Assembly (NCBI GenBank): GCA_015680685.1
Contig: MNCI01010074.1
Coordinates: forward strand, 46,305 to 110,304
Source of the DNA: Gnetum montanum
Lineage: Eukaryota; Streptophyta; Gnetopsida; Gnetales; Gnetaceae
DNA length: 64,000 bases
Reading direction: 5' to 3'
The position numbers were made by a program, and so were the translations under genes. Below the pieces are notes generated by a model. It searched no databases. It saw nothing but the letters and a program-made list of their open reading frames with translations, and was not told where the DNA came from. Shown piece after piece: positions 32,488 through 43,559 of this stretch. Every line of letters starts with the position of its first letter. Position 1 is the first letter of the stretch.

Positions 32488-33665
32488 AAAGGGAAGAGAT
32501 ATAGCAGGAACGCTAATATGGAAAGGGAAGAGATATAGGATTGGATGAACAACACATATAGGATTGGATGAACAACACTAAACAGTGAGTTGCACATAGC
32601 AACAACAACACTAATATGAAAGAGAGAAGGGATATGAGATTGAAGATGGTGGAATGGAATATGAGAAGGGAAGAAAAAGCAAGATACGAAAGCAAAAGAG
32701 GAGCTAAGAGACTTTGCTTTATTTTCCCTTATGATCATCCTCTCTTCTTTTTCGTCTATGTATATGGGCTTTTATAGCCCTTACACTCTCCTCCTCCTCA
32801 TTTTTCTTTTAGGAAGTGCATGTCGATCACAACTAAGAGCAAGTTAGTGATTAATCAATTAACAAGTAAGAGTAGGTTAATAATTAATTAATAACTAAAA
32901 CTAAATCAATTAATCAATTATAAAATAACTTAACAATCAATCACTAGTCATAACTTATGTTACTCATGACCTAATATATTACCTAACTCATACTATATTA
33001 TTTATTATTGTATATTATTATTTTTAATTNATGGATGGATGGATGGATGGAGGGCGCGCGGCAGACAAAGGGACGGCGCAGCGCACGCAACGGTTTCGGC
33101 GTTACAGCACAGCACAGCAGGCGCGTATGTGAGGGTTTCCTGCGGCGATGCGCACAGCACGGCAACGGTTTGTATCAGCGTGGAACGCACGCAATGAGGC
33201 TTTCTGTGTTGCAGCGGGGGGGCAGGCAAGGAACGCACAATGTGCAAAAACAGGGCAGGCTTTTGTCAGCAGGCGTGGAAGGCTGAGACGGCAGGCCAGG
33301 ATCGTGCGCGCACGGAGGCTTGGTTTCTCGCCGGATTGTGATAAAATAAGAAAGAAATATTTTAAAAATATTTCATGCAAATCAAAGGTTGATTATAGCT
33401 GCAACTTTGATGTTGACTGTTGCTTTGTTTTGCCAAAAGCAAGGCAACATTTGCGATTTATATGAATTACCAACGTTATGAACCGTGGGAGTGATTTATT
33501 CGTTAACTAAACTATAGTAGTACATTAAGAGTACATCAATTAAATTTAATCTAGACATTATTCTTAGCTTGAATTGCTAGTTTGAATTGATTGATGGGCA
33601 GTTAAAGGTTATTGTTTTATTGGATGCATAAGGCCCTGTTTATGGGCGATGTTGTTGTCAACAAT
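32488..33665. other. Unassigned DNA with short tandem repeats
   Basis: Starts with a GGAACGCTAATATGG repeat and two copies of ATAGGATTGGATGAACAACAC (32536-32580). It contains a purine-rich stretch (32600-32700), a GGGCTTTTATAGCCC palindrome near 32767 and AT-rich DNA. After a single N at 33030 comes a CpG-rich block (listed separately). It ends at the resumed A1 sequence. No gene seen. Confidence 0.55.
33031..33345. other. CpG- and GC-rich block after a single N
   Basis: Begins with five ATGG units (33031-33050), then about 300 bp dense in GCGCGC, CGGCG and GCACG motifs, in strong contrast to its AT-rich, CpG-poor surroundings. Open frames exist on both strands (up to 105 codons) but with no recognisable domain, as expected of GC-rich DNA. 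It could be an unmethylated island, a captured gene fragment, or a misjoined contig at the N. Confidence 0.6.
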
Positions 33666-33965
33666 AACATAGAGAAATCTTCACCTTATTGGACTACATC
33701 TTGCTTTATTCTTGGTGTGTTTTATTATCAATCAAAAATATGTACAAAGAAAATGAAAATAGAGTATGAAAAAGAGAGTAAAAATGGAAAAAGATGAAAA
33801 GAATGAAAAATCATCAAAGAATAGAAAAATGTTAAAGAATTAAGAAATTGAAAAGTATAAAAGAATGGAAAATTGTATTAAGAAATGTGAAGAGGTATAT
33901 CAAGAAATTAGAAATTGAAAAGACTTGTAAAACAAAAAATAGAAAACTACTTATTAATTCCCAAG

Positions 33966-34304
33966 TCATGATAGGGCGTCTCCCCCATAACTAAACTCTT
34001 GCTTGACTACCTCCTTGAGTTTAGGATAAAAGCCTTTAATGAGGTTGGCGTTTTGGTTTGACTGCAAGATCAATATAGATCTGATGTTGACAAATTTGTG
34101 GATCAATTCTGTGATCTCATCATAAGACCACATGAACATTGTAGACCATCTATTGAGCACTTCCAATAGTTTTCCTTTTTGCTCTTTGTCTAGGTTAGTG
34201 TTGATAATTACTGGCTTCTTGTTGTTTAGAAATACATACTCTAACATTGCCGATAGGACTTTCAATTCTAATGGTTCTGATTGCATTGTGTCTAGGATTT
34301 TCAA
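33966..34304 (-). pseudogene. Pol linker of A1 ending just before RT
   Basis: 112 codons containing EPLELKVLSAMLEYVF, LDKEQKGKLLEVL and FMWSYDEI, the segment between protease and RT in Ty3/gypsy Pol. It ends with NPKLKEVVKQE-like residues (YPKLKEVVKQEF), then runs in frame into SYGGD, encoded by the internal polypurine tract. RT, RNase H and integrase are therefore removed by a clean in-frame deletion, at a different place from the N1/N2/K deletion. Confidence 0.85.
33977..33992 (-). promoter_or_regulatory. Internal polypurine tract of A1
   Basis: Sense TTAGTTATGGGGGAGACGCC, in the place occupied by the same motif in all other elements. Confidence 0.75.
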
Positions 34305-34529
34305 GTGTTCCCAGTCTATTTCTTCTTCTTGATTATTCTAAGAGTAAGAGTGTCTTTTCTTTAGCTATTCCAACTTATCTATTTCTACAACGTAGGTACT
34401 GATGATTTGTTTTTCTGGTTCCATGTACTTATCAAATTGAGTTTCTTCATTAGTAATCAGCCATTGGGTGCCCTCTTGTTAGGTGGCTATTGCATATAGG
34501 CAATTTTGCACACATCTTGTTTCTATAGA

Positions 34530-35111
34530 TTAATTGCATGCCTTAGTCTCTTTTTGTTTAATAGCCCAAATTCTTTGCACGCAATTGCACCCTTGATCGC
34601 TGTATGCGATACATGGAACCCTTTGTCTATGTATGATTCCAGCTTCATCTTCCTTGGAAATTTCCAAGGACAAATCACAAATTCCAAGCTTAGCATCCAT
34701 GGTGCTAAGCCATGATAATTGGGAATTCTCCTTTGTTTTTCCCCACATGAAAGGATCGACCATTCATAGTGGTAAATCAGTAGGAAAGGATCGACCATTC
34801 ATAGTGGTAATCACTTCATTCACCTGTCCAAGTGGAACAATGTTTGACTGGTTTGCAAGCTCTAAATGAATGTTACTTTTCTTTAGTGGTAGGAGGTTCC
34901 AGGCCTAGTACATGTCTTAAGATATCAGATTTACTCCAGACCTGGAATCTAATAGAGCTTTGCATGGTTCTTGTCTTGCTATTTGGAGATAAATCAAGGG
35001 ATTTCCTAGATTAGTTCTTTTCTGTGAGAAAGCCCCTACCTTGATCCAATGGGTTACTATTTGTGTAAGCATGATAGTTGTGACATTTGAACCTAATGAA
35101 GTTAGAAGCAT
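34530..35111 (-). pseudogene. Protease region of A1
   Basis: ALLDSRSGVNLIS near 34960-34920 has DSR in place of DSG, so the active-site Gly is changed. A 35-bp tandem duplication (34750 and 34785) shifts the frame downstream. The tail with YIDKGFHVSHT and related residues matches the VPCITYSD block of N1. Confidence 0.78.
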
Positions 35112-35145
35112 AGTTGTGACATTTGAACCTAATGAAGTTAGAAGC
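35074..35145. repeat. 36-bp tandem duplication in A1
   Basis: Units 35074-35109 and 35110-35145 are identical (ATAGTTGTGACATTTGAACC and onward). Similar direct duplications of 27 bp (35384-35437) and 35 bp (34750-34819) lie nearby. Confidence 0.9.
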
Positions 35146-37020
35146 TTATTGTATTGAGAAGAACTTGATGTGGATGGAGTTATTTTCTAAACTCATTTTG
35201 AAAAATGGTTGTTTTCTGGGTTGAGACTCATAGGTAACCTTCCCCTCATGCATATTCACTACCCTTGTAGCATTCTTTGATTGGGGTTGTGATGGCAAGT
35301 CACCCTGCATGATAGGAGGTGGCACTAATGACCTAAAATTTAAGTGTTGAGTAGAAGGTCTAGTCGTTGGTGGATGCACATATGAGTTGGGATCAATCTT
35401 TGGCAGCATCGAGTTGGGATCAATCTTTGGCAGCATCGAGTTGTGGTATTCTATTGAATAGTATTGTGGGGCTTGAGTAGTGGCACGATTAGGCAATACT
35501 AGATGTTGGATGAAATATCCATATGGGTCTAGCTATTGGTATGGATATGGTGTGGTGGTGATGTAGCCCATGATTGAGGTTGCTGCCACTATTGATAATA
35601 TTACTCCTACGACTGCGGTAAAGCTCCACTAGGATAGTATGTTGGTTGAAGGTTTTGGTGGTAGTTACCTTGAGGTTAAGGTAATTGTTTGGGCATATGT
35701 TTTTGAAGAAATTTGGGATTAAGTGCATATGCCCTTGTTTCTTACAAATGTGTCACGACTAGACAACATCCCTTAGGATGTTCATATTGACACACAGTAC
35801 AACCTTCATCATCTATAGAGCTAGTATTTGAGACATCAGCTACTAAAGCAACTTTACTTTTGTGTCCAAGTTCCCTCTTCTTTCTTTTATCTTTGCCTCT
35901 TACGAAGGCTTACTTTGCTCTTTCCTCCATAATCTTTAATGCTATTGTACATCTTTCATAAATTGAATCCCACATTTTTGCCACCTAAGCTGTTGTTACA
36001 TTGGCAATAGATTTTTGAATTGGTAGTGTCTCTTTTTGGATGACCTGGTCGAAGGTTTCTTCCTCTTAGATATCACACACCCCTGCATCTTTCTTTTGGA
36101 TTAATGGATCTTTATTGTATTCTTCAAGTGATTCCCTCTTTCTAAGTTCTCCTTCTTCTTTGACCACTTGGTTGATGAGTCTTTGAATTCGATGGATGGT
36201 TAGTTTTAATAATCTTCCTTATGTATAAATCCCAAGGGTCTCTCTTGTTTTACTTATCAGCCCATCTATGATGTGCCTAAGCTATTCCTTTGATGAAGAT
36301 TCATGGCTTGGGCATCTATGTAATAGTGAATAATATCTATCCATTGCTACATTAAGGGTCTTGGGAGTCCCTTACTTCCAATTTTGGATTTGTTTTCTTA
36401 GATTTAACACTTTTGAATAGGTTTGATATTTATCATTAAAGATTTCAATCATGGTACTTCGATGTCTAATGGATTTAGGTTTTAGTGACTTGTACTAAGT
36501 TTTCGCTTTCTTCACAAGTGTTATAGGAAACAGTTTCAATTTCTGCTAATCACTCTATGTTTTGAATGGCACATGCATCATGAAATGCTTGAAGGTGATC
36601 CTAGGGATTATCATTGTAACCACTTTCAAATCGTGGCATATTGTTCATGTCTAGCCGTTTGATATGGGTATCTCTCATGTGCCTAGTTGGTATGTAGACA
36701 ACTTCTTAAATATTTATCATGCTTCGGGTTGTCATAAGGGGTACATCATCATGGTTAGGTTCATATGCTTTGTTGTAGTGGTGACCCCTTCTATGCTTAT
36801 GCCTCTCCTGATCCTCTCTTCTGTCTCTTCTTCTCCTTCTTTTATACTCTTCATCTTTTGGATCAAAGTACCTTGACTATCTATCATGATGACCATGGGC
36901 TTTTCTTTGATCCTTATCAGAATCTTGGTACTTGTGCCTTCTCTTGTTAGAGTTCTCTGATGATTGTGATGATGCAAATGAGATGGTAGGAGAATGATGT
37001 TGATTGGTTCTCCTTTCATG
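35146..37020 (-). pseudogene. gag of A1 (broken, N-terminus missing)
   Basis: Contains the Arg/Lys/His-rich low-complexity part (37019-36732), the gag domain (about 36700-36150, with many stops), the knuckle C..CQYEHPKGCC near 35810-35770 and a proline-rich tail with PLTPPPIM-like residues to 35146. It matches the plus-strand gag of A2. Confidence 0.8.
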
Positions 37021-37056
37021 GCATCGAGGATGATTTTTTAGTCAGTCGTGGGGGTA
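37021..37056 (+). promoter_or_regulatory. Stub of an internal domain with polypurine tract, before LTR A2
   Basis: GCATCGAGGATGA and AGTCAGTCGTGGGGGTA form the usual last 36 bp before a 3' LTR, in plus orientation. They abut the minus-strand gag of A1 at 37020/37021. LTR A2 is thus preceded by a polypurine tract as well as followed by a primer site. Confidence 0.8.
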
Positions 37057-37948
37057 TGATAAATCATAGTTTTTGAGGCTATGATATTAGGCATATGATA
37101 TTGGAGCTGCAATATTGAATACTCAATATCAGAGCCCATGATATGATGTTAGATATTTGATATCGTGGGATGTGTGCTTGCCTATAAATACAACACTTGG
37201 ACACATGATCTAGAGAACTTTCATTCCATCCTTAGGTAGATTCTTGCAGTTTCATTTTGTAGTTTTAGCAATAGAGTGATGTCCTATAGTATGGTGTTGA
37301 GTAGTTGTATGGAATCTTTATTCGAGTGAAGTGTACTTGGGTATAGTTCATGTCCAGAAATAAAGATCGAGATTGCTTTTCTTCATTGTAACATCCACTT
37401 AGTTTTACTATTTTACTTAGCATAGTTTTTACTATTTTCTTAGTTTAATCATTTACATTTCCAAGTACTTTGCTTTCTTTATTAGTACAATGGAATGAGT
37501 ACGACTAGTTTTGAGTGTTTAAGTGTAGTCATTTGGTAGTCCCAGTAGTGTTATTGCTTGGTTCACCTAGTAGCATAACACTTGGTAACCCCATAATGGT
37601 TACATGAGCCCAAGACATGTATAGTAAGCCAAGATCAGATGCTCATCACTCTAGGCTAGAATAGATTTACATTACTGTCATTACTTAGATTTAAGATTAA
37701 ATTTCATTCTCAATTATGTTTATCACTTGGAGTAATCAGGGCTTAACAACATCAATTATCATATACCTTAGTTTGGACTAAATCATACATGACAAAGCTA
37801 CCACTAGTCCAAGTGGGAAGACAACATCTTGTGATCAATGCTTAACAATCTAGATGCCATAACTAGTTCCATCCACAAAGTTTGACCGGATCGTGCATGA
37901 ATGCTTGTGATTCATATGGTTGAACATAGGGGAACCTACTACTTATCG
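37057..37948 (+). mobile_element. 5' LTR of A2
   Basis: 892 bp from TGATAAATCATAG to CTACTTATCG, where the terminal CA has decayed to CG. TATAAATA at 37193-37200, preceded by ATATC words (37088-37165). Confidence 0.85.
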
Positions 37949-37968
37949 TTAGTGCCATTGGTGAGGAT
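37949..37968 (+). promoter_or_regulatory. Primer-binding site of A2
   Basis: TTAGTGCCATTGGTGAGGAT, a degenerate version of the tRNA-Asp-type site. Confidence 0.7.
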
Positions 37969-38078
37969 GTTGCTAGTTATCTACATTAGTTATATCATAA
38001 ATGATCATTGTAAAAGTATTATGATTTATCTTTGAGAAAATATTAATATTTTAAGTCACACACGTATCAAATAAAACC

Positions 38079-40200
38079 ATGTCTCTTCACATAGGGCCAA
38101 GAATGCATCATATGATGAAAACACTCATAGGAGAAATAATAGGATCTATATTAAAGAAAATTGGAATAAACAACAACAAGCAAGGATTTCCTATGCTCAT
38201 TTAGACCTTTACTACACTCAAAGACTATGTTCAACAAATGCAGACAATCCTAGAGGAGATGGAGTAAGTTCTAGAACAAGGAGGACCTCAAGGTCTAAGA
38301 CCTCCTCCAAACTTAGAAGAGATTAATAAAGGGACCATAGGAGGAGATATAACAACCATGGCGATTCTCCTAGTTTCCCATCTTTCTCTTCCTCTTCCAT
38401 GTCTAATTCTAATGAAGATGAATGTAGGTATAGAAATAGAGATACACTATGGGATCAAGACGAAGATAGAAATAGAAATAGATGAGATCATCAAAGTAAG
38501 CATAGACTAGATCATCATTATTAGAAAAATATAAATAAAAATCATCACCATAACATGTTTGATGATGATGAACCCTTGTTGGCTACTAGGAGCATGATGT
38601 AGATAATGGAGGTAGTTAGAATATCCCATAGGCATCAAACGGAAAGTTGCATCAAAAGGCTTGATATGAATAACATCCCTAAATTTGTGGGAGGCTATAA
38701 CTCTAATCCACAACATCACTTACAAGCCTTCCATGATGCCTGTGCCTTGTAGAACATCAAGAGTGAGTGGCAAAAGCTTAAGCTCTTTCCTACAATATTA
38801 ATAGACAAAGTTGAAAGTTGGTATAGATCATTGAAACCAGATTTAATCCACTAGTGGTCCACAATGTTGGAACTCTTTAACAAGAAATGCCAAACCTATG
38901 TGAGAGTGTCCAACTTGAGAAAACAATTCCTAGAATGGAGGCAAGAAAAACATGAATCCTAGGACATCACCTTGGATAGATACTATTCACTACTACATAG
39001 ATGTCCAAGTCATGATTTCTATCAAAAAGAGTAGCTTTTCCACATCGTAGATGGACTTCATAATCAAATGAGTGAGACCCTTGAGACTTATGCCCAACAT
39101 TGATTATCCAAATTAAAAGCTCATTAGATACAAAGGCTAATCGAATAGGTGGAAAAAGAAGAAGGAGAGCTATGCCAACAAGAGAATGTAAGGGAATATA
39201 ATTGGGATCCAACTCTTCAAAAGAAAGGGGTCCATATTTATGATGAGGAAAAAGATGCAGCTATTGATGAGGTGATTTCAAAACAAACCTTACTAATAAA
39301 AAAGTCTATCATTGAGCTTGAAGCAAATATTGATAGAATGTGGGAATTTATGAATGAAAAAGCCACAACTTATGTAAAAACCTTAGAGGAGAGAGTAATG
39401 CAAAATGAATCAAGTGATCAAAATAAGAAGAGGAAAAAGAACCTAGAATTAGGTAGGAATACTTATTGGCAAAAAGGGAAAATAGCTATAGTAGAAGAGC
39501 TCATAGACTTAACCATAGAAGAGGATTATAGATTGTACATCTACCTATATGACCATCCAAAGGGCCATTGCCGAATTATGTCTACATGAGTATTAGACTT
39601 TTACTTTAAATCCTAAGTTCGTACAAAAGCAAATGCCTAGGAAATTACCTTATTCACAAGGTAATTATAGACAGTCCTACAACCAACCATACTATCCTAA
39701 TGGGACTTCTTATCAGCCTCAAAACTACTATCAACTGCAATGAAAAAAATCCACAATCGTAGGAGAGGCTGTCTTCAAACCAAAAATACCCTTATTGCCA
39801 ATTGGATTTCTATGGATATTATGTTCAACAACCTGTTTCCCCAATTGGTTGTACTTCCTCTACCTCAAATCACTACTTCACTTTCCTAAATATCATTAAC
39901 CCACAACATCTTCTGTGAGGTCACCATCTCAAACCTCTTATCCTCCATGACATTCTCAACATTCTCATACTTCCCTTTACCATATGTCATTGCCAACAAC
40001 ATAGGAAGGATTGACATCAGAACATCAATGGAATATTGCCACTTGTACTGCAAACATATACATAAATGATAATATTAGTTGATCTCAACCAAAATCTCGA
40101 AAAAATCATTTTTTTAGTAAGTTTCCACACATGAGCACAAAACTCATAAACCTACTAGCTCATCAAAACCAACCCAAGGCTAGCTAGGTGCAATAGCCTT
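38079..40200 (+). pseudogene. gag of A2 (broken)
   Basis: ATG at 38079 (MSLHIGPRMHHMM). Low-complexity Arg/Asn/His region at 38330-38580. Gag domain 38640-39150: KRLDMNNIPKFVGGYN, HLQAFHDACAL, SEWQKLKLFP and NKKCQTYVRVSNLRK. Open piece 39149-39589 has a coiled-coil-like acidic/lysine-rich stretch and ends at YDHPKGHC, where both leading Cys of the zinc knuckle are replaced by Tyr. A proline-rich tail follows. Many stops elsewhere. Confidence 0.85.
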
Positions 40201-40227
40201 CCTCACTAAAACGATGTCTCCAATCTA

Positions 40228-40671
40228 ATGCAAGAGCCAACACTCATTACCACTACAATGAAAAATATAATAGATGAACCTATCACTATGGAGAGATACA
40301 CAATTCCATGCATTACGAATGATAAAGGGTGTAGTTGTGGATTGACACTTCAAAATGTCAACACAGTTACCATACTAGTCCACAACAAAAGTGAAAAAAA
40401 AATGTGTGTAGATGAAAGAGTAGGGGCCACCAAATCAAAAGACAACCCATGGCCACTAATTGAGAACCAAAAATCATCTAAAATATGCATGGAACAATTT
40501 GAGCTATTTACTAATTCCTATTCTAAGAAGATGACTCCAACTAAGGATCCACAAATAAAAATATTAAACTATGATCATACACTAGCAGGAAAAGAAAACA
40601 GGGACTTAATTGATCATAATCCACTATCATCAAAATTACATGGGATAATAATTGAAAAGTTAAATCACTAA
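40228..40671 (+). pseudogene. Remnant of post-gag pol sequence in A2
   Basis: 147 open codons. PCITNDKGCSCG near the start corresponds to the VPCITYSDxGC tail that follows protease in the other elements, so most of the protease is deleted here. The rest, rich in Lys/Asn/Asp, I do not recognise. It stops 73 bp before the degenerate internal polypurine tract. Confidence 0.5.
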
Positions 40672-40762
40672 AGATGGTAAGTGAACCACCTAGAGTGTAT
40701 GATTTAGGAGATCTATGGAGTGTTTTCCAAACACTCTCCCAAGAGTTTAGTTTGGGAGATGC

Positions 40763-42377
40763 CCTATCATGACTTGGGAATTAATAAGTGCTTTTTTATT
40801 TTTTATTTTACAATTCTTTTCAATTTCCAAATTCTCGAGATACCTTCACATTTCTCAATACATTTTTTCATTCTTTTATACTTTTTAATTTCTTAATAAT
40901 TTCTTAATTCTTAAAAAATTTTCTATTCTTTGATGATTTTTCATTCTTTTCATGTTTTTTTATTCTTACTCTCTTTTTCATCTTTTACATACTTTATTTT
41001 CATTTTCTTTGTACATATTTTTGATTGTTAATAAAACACACCAAGAATAAGGCAAGATGTAGTCCAATAAGGTGAAGATTTCTCTATGTTTCAAGTCATA
41101 AGGGATTGATTATTTGTATAGTGAGACCACAATATCGAGGTTCTTACCATGGTCATAATGATATTATTTTTCATCATAAAACTAAGAATAAACTTGTGAT
41201 TATTATGCTTAGAAATAAAAGTAAAGAGCCAAGTGGGAATGAAAAGGGTGTGATGTTAAGGGGATTTGTGGACTCTTCTAGCTTGCTTATGTTCATTCTA
41301 TCATGTTATCGAGGTTGTATTATATCCTTATAGATCTAACTAAAAATGGGAGTAAGAGTAAAATAAGTGCTACCATAAAAGGTTAACACATATACAAATA
41401 AAAGAGCACAAAATAAATTTTTGGGGGTTCTAGTGGAAAGACATGTTATCCATGCCTAAAGGTAGGTGGCTTCTTGGAAATAAAAATAAAAATACAGTGC
41501 CATGAATAAAATCCTCCCTTGGACAATACGCCGAGTGACAATACTCCTTGCAACACTGATAGTTTTACAATTGTAATTCCAAGAGATGAAATGATGTGAT
41601 GTCACTAGAATGTGGTTTGGAATTGGTTTGAATCTTGAACAGAAAGTCTAATGATTACTTTAACCACTAATAAAACATATCATGTCCTGATTTCTACAAT
41701 GCCTTCTAAGTCCATCTCATTTCACTGTTTAAATAGTCATAACTTGTGGTTTTTTGTAACATAGTGTTATTTTCCAAATTTGGTGGTACTAACATGTGTG
41801 TTTTGCTACACAAGTATGCATTATATTTAACTCCTTAAGTGCCTAAGGACACTTTTAGGTGTGGTTATACAAGGGCATTAAGGGTTGAAGCCTACTTTCG
41901 AGAGGGCCCACTTGTAGAACTTTTGTATTTCATACTTGCCAAGAAATTCCACATTAACTTGTACCTTCCAAATCATATATTAAACTTCCTGTATCATCTA
42001 ATAATCTATCCATACATCATAAATTCATTATCCATTTCTTATGCATACCATAAACTTTCATTGCTGTAGATTACATGATATATGAGAAAATTTGAAAATT
42101 TGAGCCAAAATTCTTAACACTGGAAGATATTATAAAGGTTAGTACAAAGAGATAATAAGAATCTTAAAGTAATCAATTGAACTAAGGCTAGAAAGATTTA
42201 GGTCATACTTCTAATAGACCATACCAACTATTTTAGGCAATAATAAGCAAGAAAATGATAGAAAGGTCATAAGTTACTAAATAATATAACACATAAGGGG
42301 TTTTGTTTTTTGCAAATTTTTCTAACTCTGCATTCATAAGATGATAAGAACTTGATTTAACTAAGGGTACAAGTAAG
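40763..42377 (+). other. Post-gag region of A2, non-coding
   Basis: AT-rich and poor in open frames. First 330 bp match A1 (33666-33970) in reverse; 41096-42377 match A1 5101-6855 in reverse. No gene seen apart from the intron-like module that follows. Confidence 0.75.
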
Positions 42378-42439
42378 GTAAAGAGCTATTAAGAACTGGT
42401 GTGAACATTCTAATAATTTCATATCCTTGTTGATTGTAG
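42378..42439 (+). other. Intron-like module, 62 nt, A2 copy
   Basis: AAG|GTAAAGAGC donor, TTCTAATAATT branch-like box about 29 nt before the end, T-rich stretch and TTGATTGTAG acceptor directly followed by ATG (42440-42442). All splice elements are intact. Confidence 0.68.
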
Positions 42440-42786
42440 ATGGTCCTAAAGAGACCACTAGAAGGAGGACCTTCACAACACAGAAGCTATAAAGATGCAA
42501 CTCCAAGCATTTCCATTATGGCCCATAGTAACCAATAGCGGAGAATGGAACTTAGCAGAAATGTACAAATTTTGGCAAAATAAAGAGGCCAATGCAATAG
42601 TTAAAATCAAAGGAGTCTCTATGCCATACTCTATAGAGAAGAAATATGGAAAAAGAAGACAAGGATAGAGAAGGAGAAACTTTCTAGAAGCTTGCTGACA
42701 AAGGGAAGAAGCTGATGGAAGAGCCACCACTGCCTGAGATACAAACTATGTTAAGCCACTTCAAATTTTGTTTTTGTTTTGTCATG
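42440..42786 (+). pseudogene. ORF3 remnant of A2, cut by K
   Basis: Starts MVLKRPLEGGPSQ in the frame of the acceptor-abutting ATG. After a frameshift there are 58 open codons with NSGEWNLAEMYKFWQNKEA and KIKGVSMPY, then another frame with KEDKD and LMEEPPLPEI. Same three blocks as A1. The last frame runs into the K insertion at 42786 and would stop at TAA (50402-50404) once K is removed. Unknown function. Confidence 0.5.
42782..42786. repeat. Target site duplication of K (TCATG)
   Basis: TCATG at 42782-42786 and 50397-50401 bracket K. Joining across it restores GTCATGTAACTA, which A1 has in reverse (TAGTTACATGAC at about 4686-4697). Confidence 0.92.
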
Positions 42787-43336
42787 TGATGAGTGGCGAG
42801 GTACCCCTACACTCAACCATACGAATACGAGCATCTCACGCGTGATCCGGTCGAACTCCAAGGACTAAGTGCTTACGCGCCCTAATGGAACACTTAAGGT
42901 TAATCAATCATTGTCTTCTTAGACTTACTTGTATTGTCATGGTTGTATGGTTAAGTAAGTCTGAGGTATATGATTTTTATAACTTTTATCTTTTTAACGC
43001 CTTATGCTATGAGGGAAGGGTGAAGAGACTAAGTGACTAACTATTTGCTAACTAAGTTCTAATTGTCCTAGCACTAGTATCCATTCCCACTTGCTGCACA
43101 CACCCTGAACCAGTGCAACGCTACTGGGATTACCAAACGCTACTCGTTACTGGGTTACCAAGTGTTACACACATGCTCAAAGTGGTCGTACTGAATGCCC
43201 TTAACTAGGAGAGTAAAGGGTTGAGAGAGATTAATTATCTAAGAAAGCATTTAAACATTGAACAGTAATTAAGTCCTATTTAGCTTAGTCCATGTACTGC
43301 AAGGTTTATTAGAAAGTTCATCTTTATTGCCATACA
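42787..43336 (-). mobile_element. 3' LTR of K, part before the gap
   Basis: From TGATGAGTGGCGAGG to the gap at 43337. By comparison with the 718-bp partner LTR, the TATA box, the U3 array and the LTR edge should lie within or beside the missing 114-base stretch, whose true length is unknown. Confidence 0.85.
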
Positions 43337-43450
43337 NNNNNNNNNNNNNNNNNNNNNNNNNNNNNNNNNNNNNNNNNNNNNNNNNNNNNNNNNNNNNNNN
43401 NNNNNNNNNNNNNNNNNNNNNNNNNNNNNNNNNNNNNNNNNNNNNNNNNN
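43337..43450. other. Assembly gap, 114 Ns
   Basis: Covers the U3 end of the 3' LTR of K and the adjoining polypurine tract. The repeated palindromes expected here may have hindered assembly. Confidence 0.95.
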
Positions 43451-43559
43451 TGTGAATGGATCATCATTACAATACATGACAAAATTTAGTGTTCATGACA
43501 ACAAGAGTGAACACTATACACATTTGACATCCACCCTTATTTGGCAGCTGAGAGAGAAG

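Larger units (their letters stand above)
33666..37020 (-). mobile_element. Element A1, 5' half (gag to internal polypurine tract)
   Basis: Minus-strand continuation of 3715-6855. Relative to A2 only about two bases are missing between the halves. Contents in sense order: gag (37020 to about 35146), protease, a pre-RT pol fragment, internal polypurine tract, and AT-rich DNA matching A2 near 40745-41095. RT, RNase H and integrase are deleted. The N-terminal end of gag, the primer site and the 5' LTR are missing; 37021 starts plus-strand element-end sequence instead. Confidence 0.85.

Noticed and set aside
33102-33465. Open frames of 92-105 codons in the CpG-rich block
   Set aside because: GC-rich DNA lacks stops on both strands; low-complexity Ala/Arg/Cys translations with no domain.
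36732-37019. 95-codon minus-strand frame as a separate gene
   Set aside because: It is the Lys/Arg/Glu-rich low-complexity part of A1 gag.
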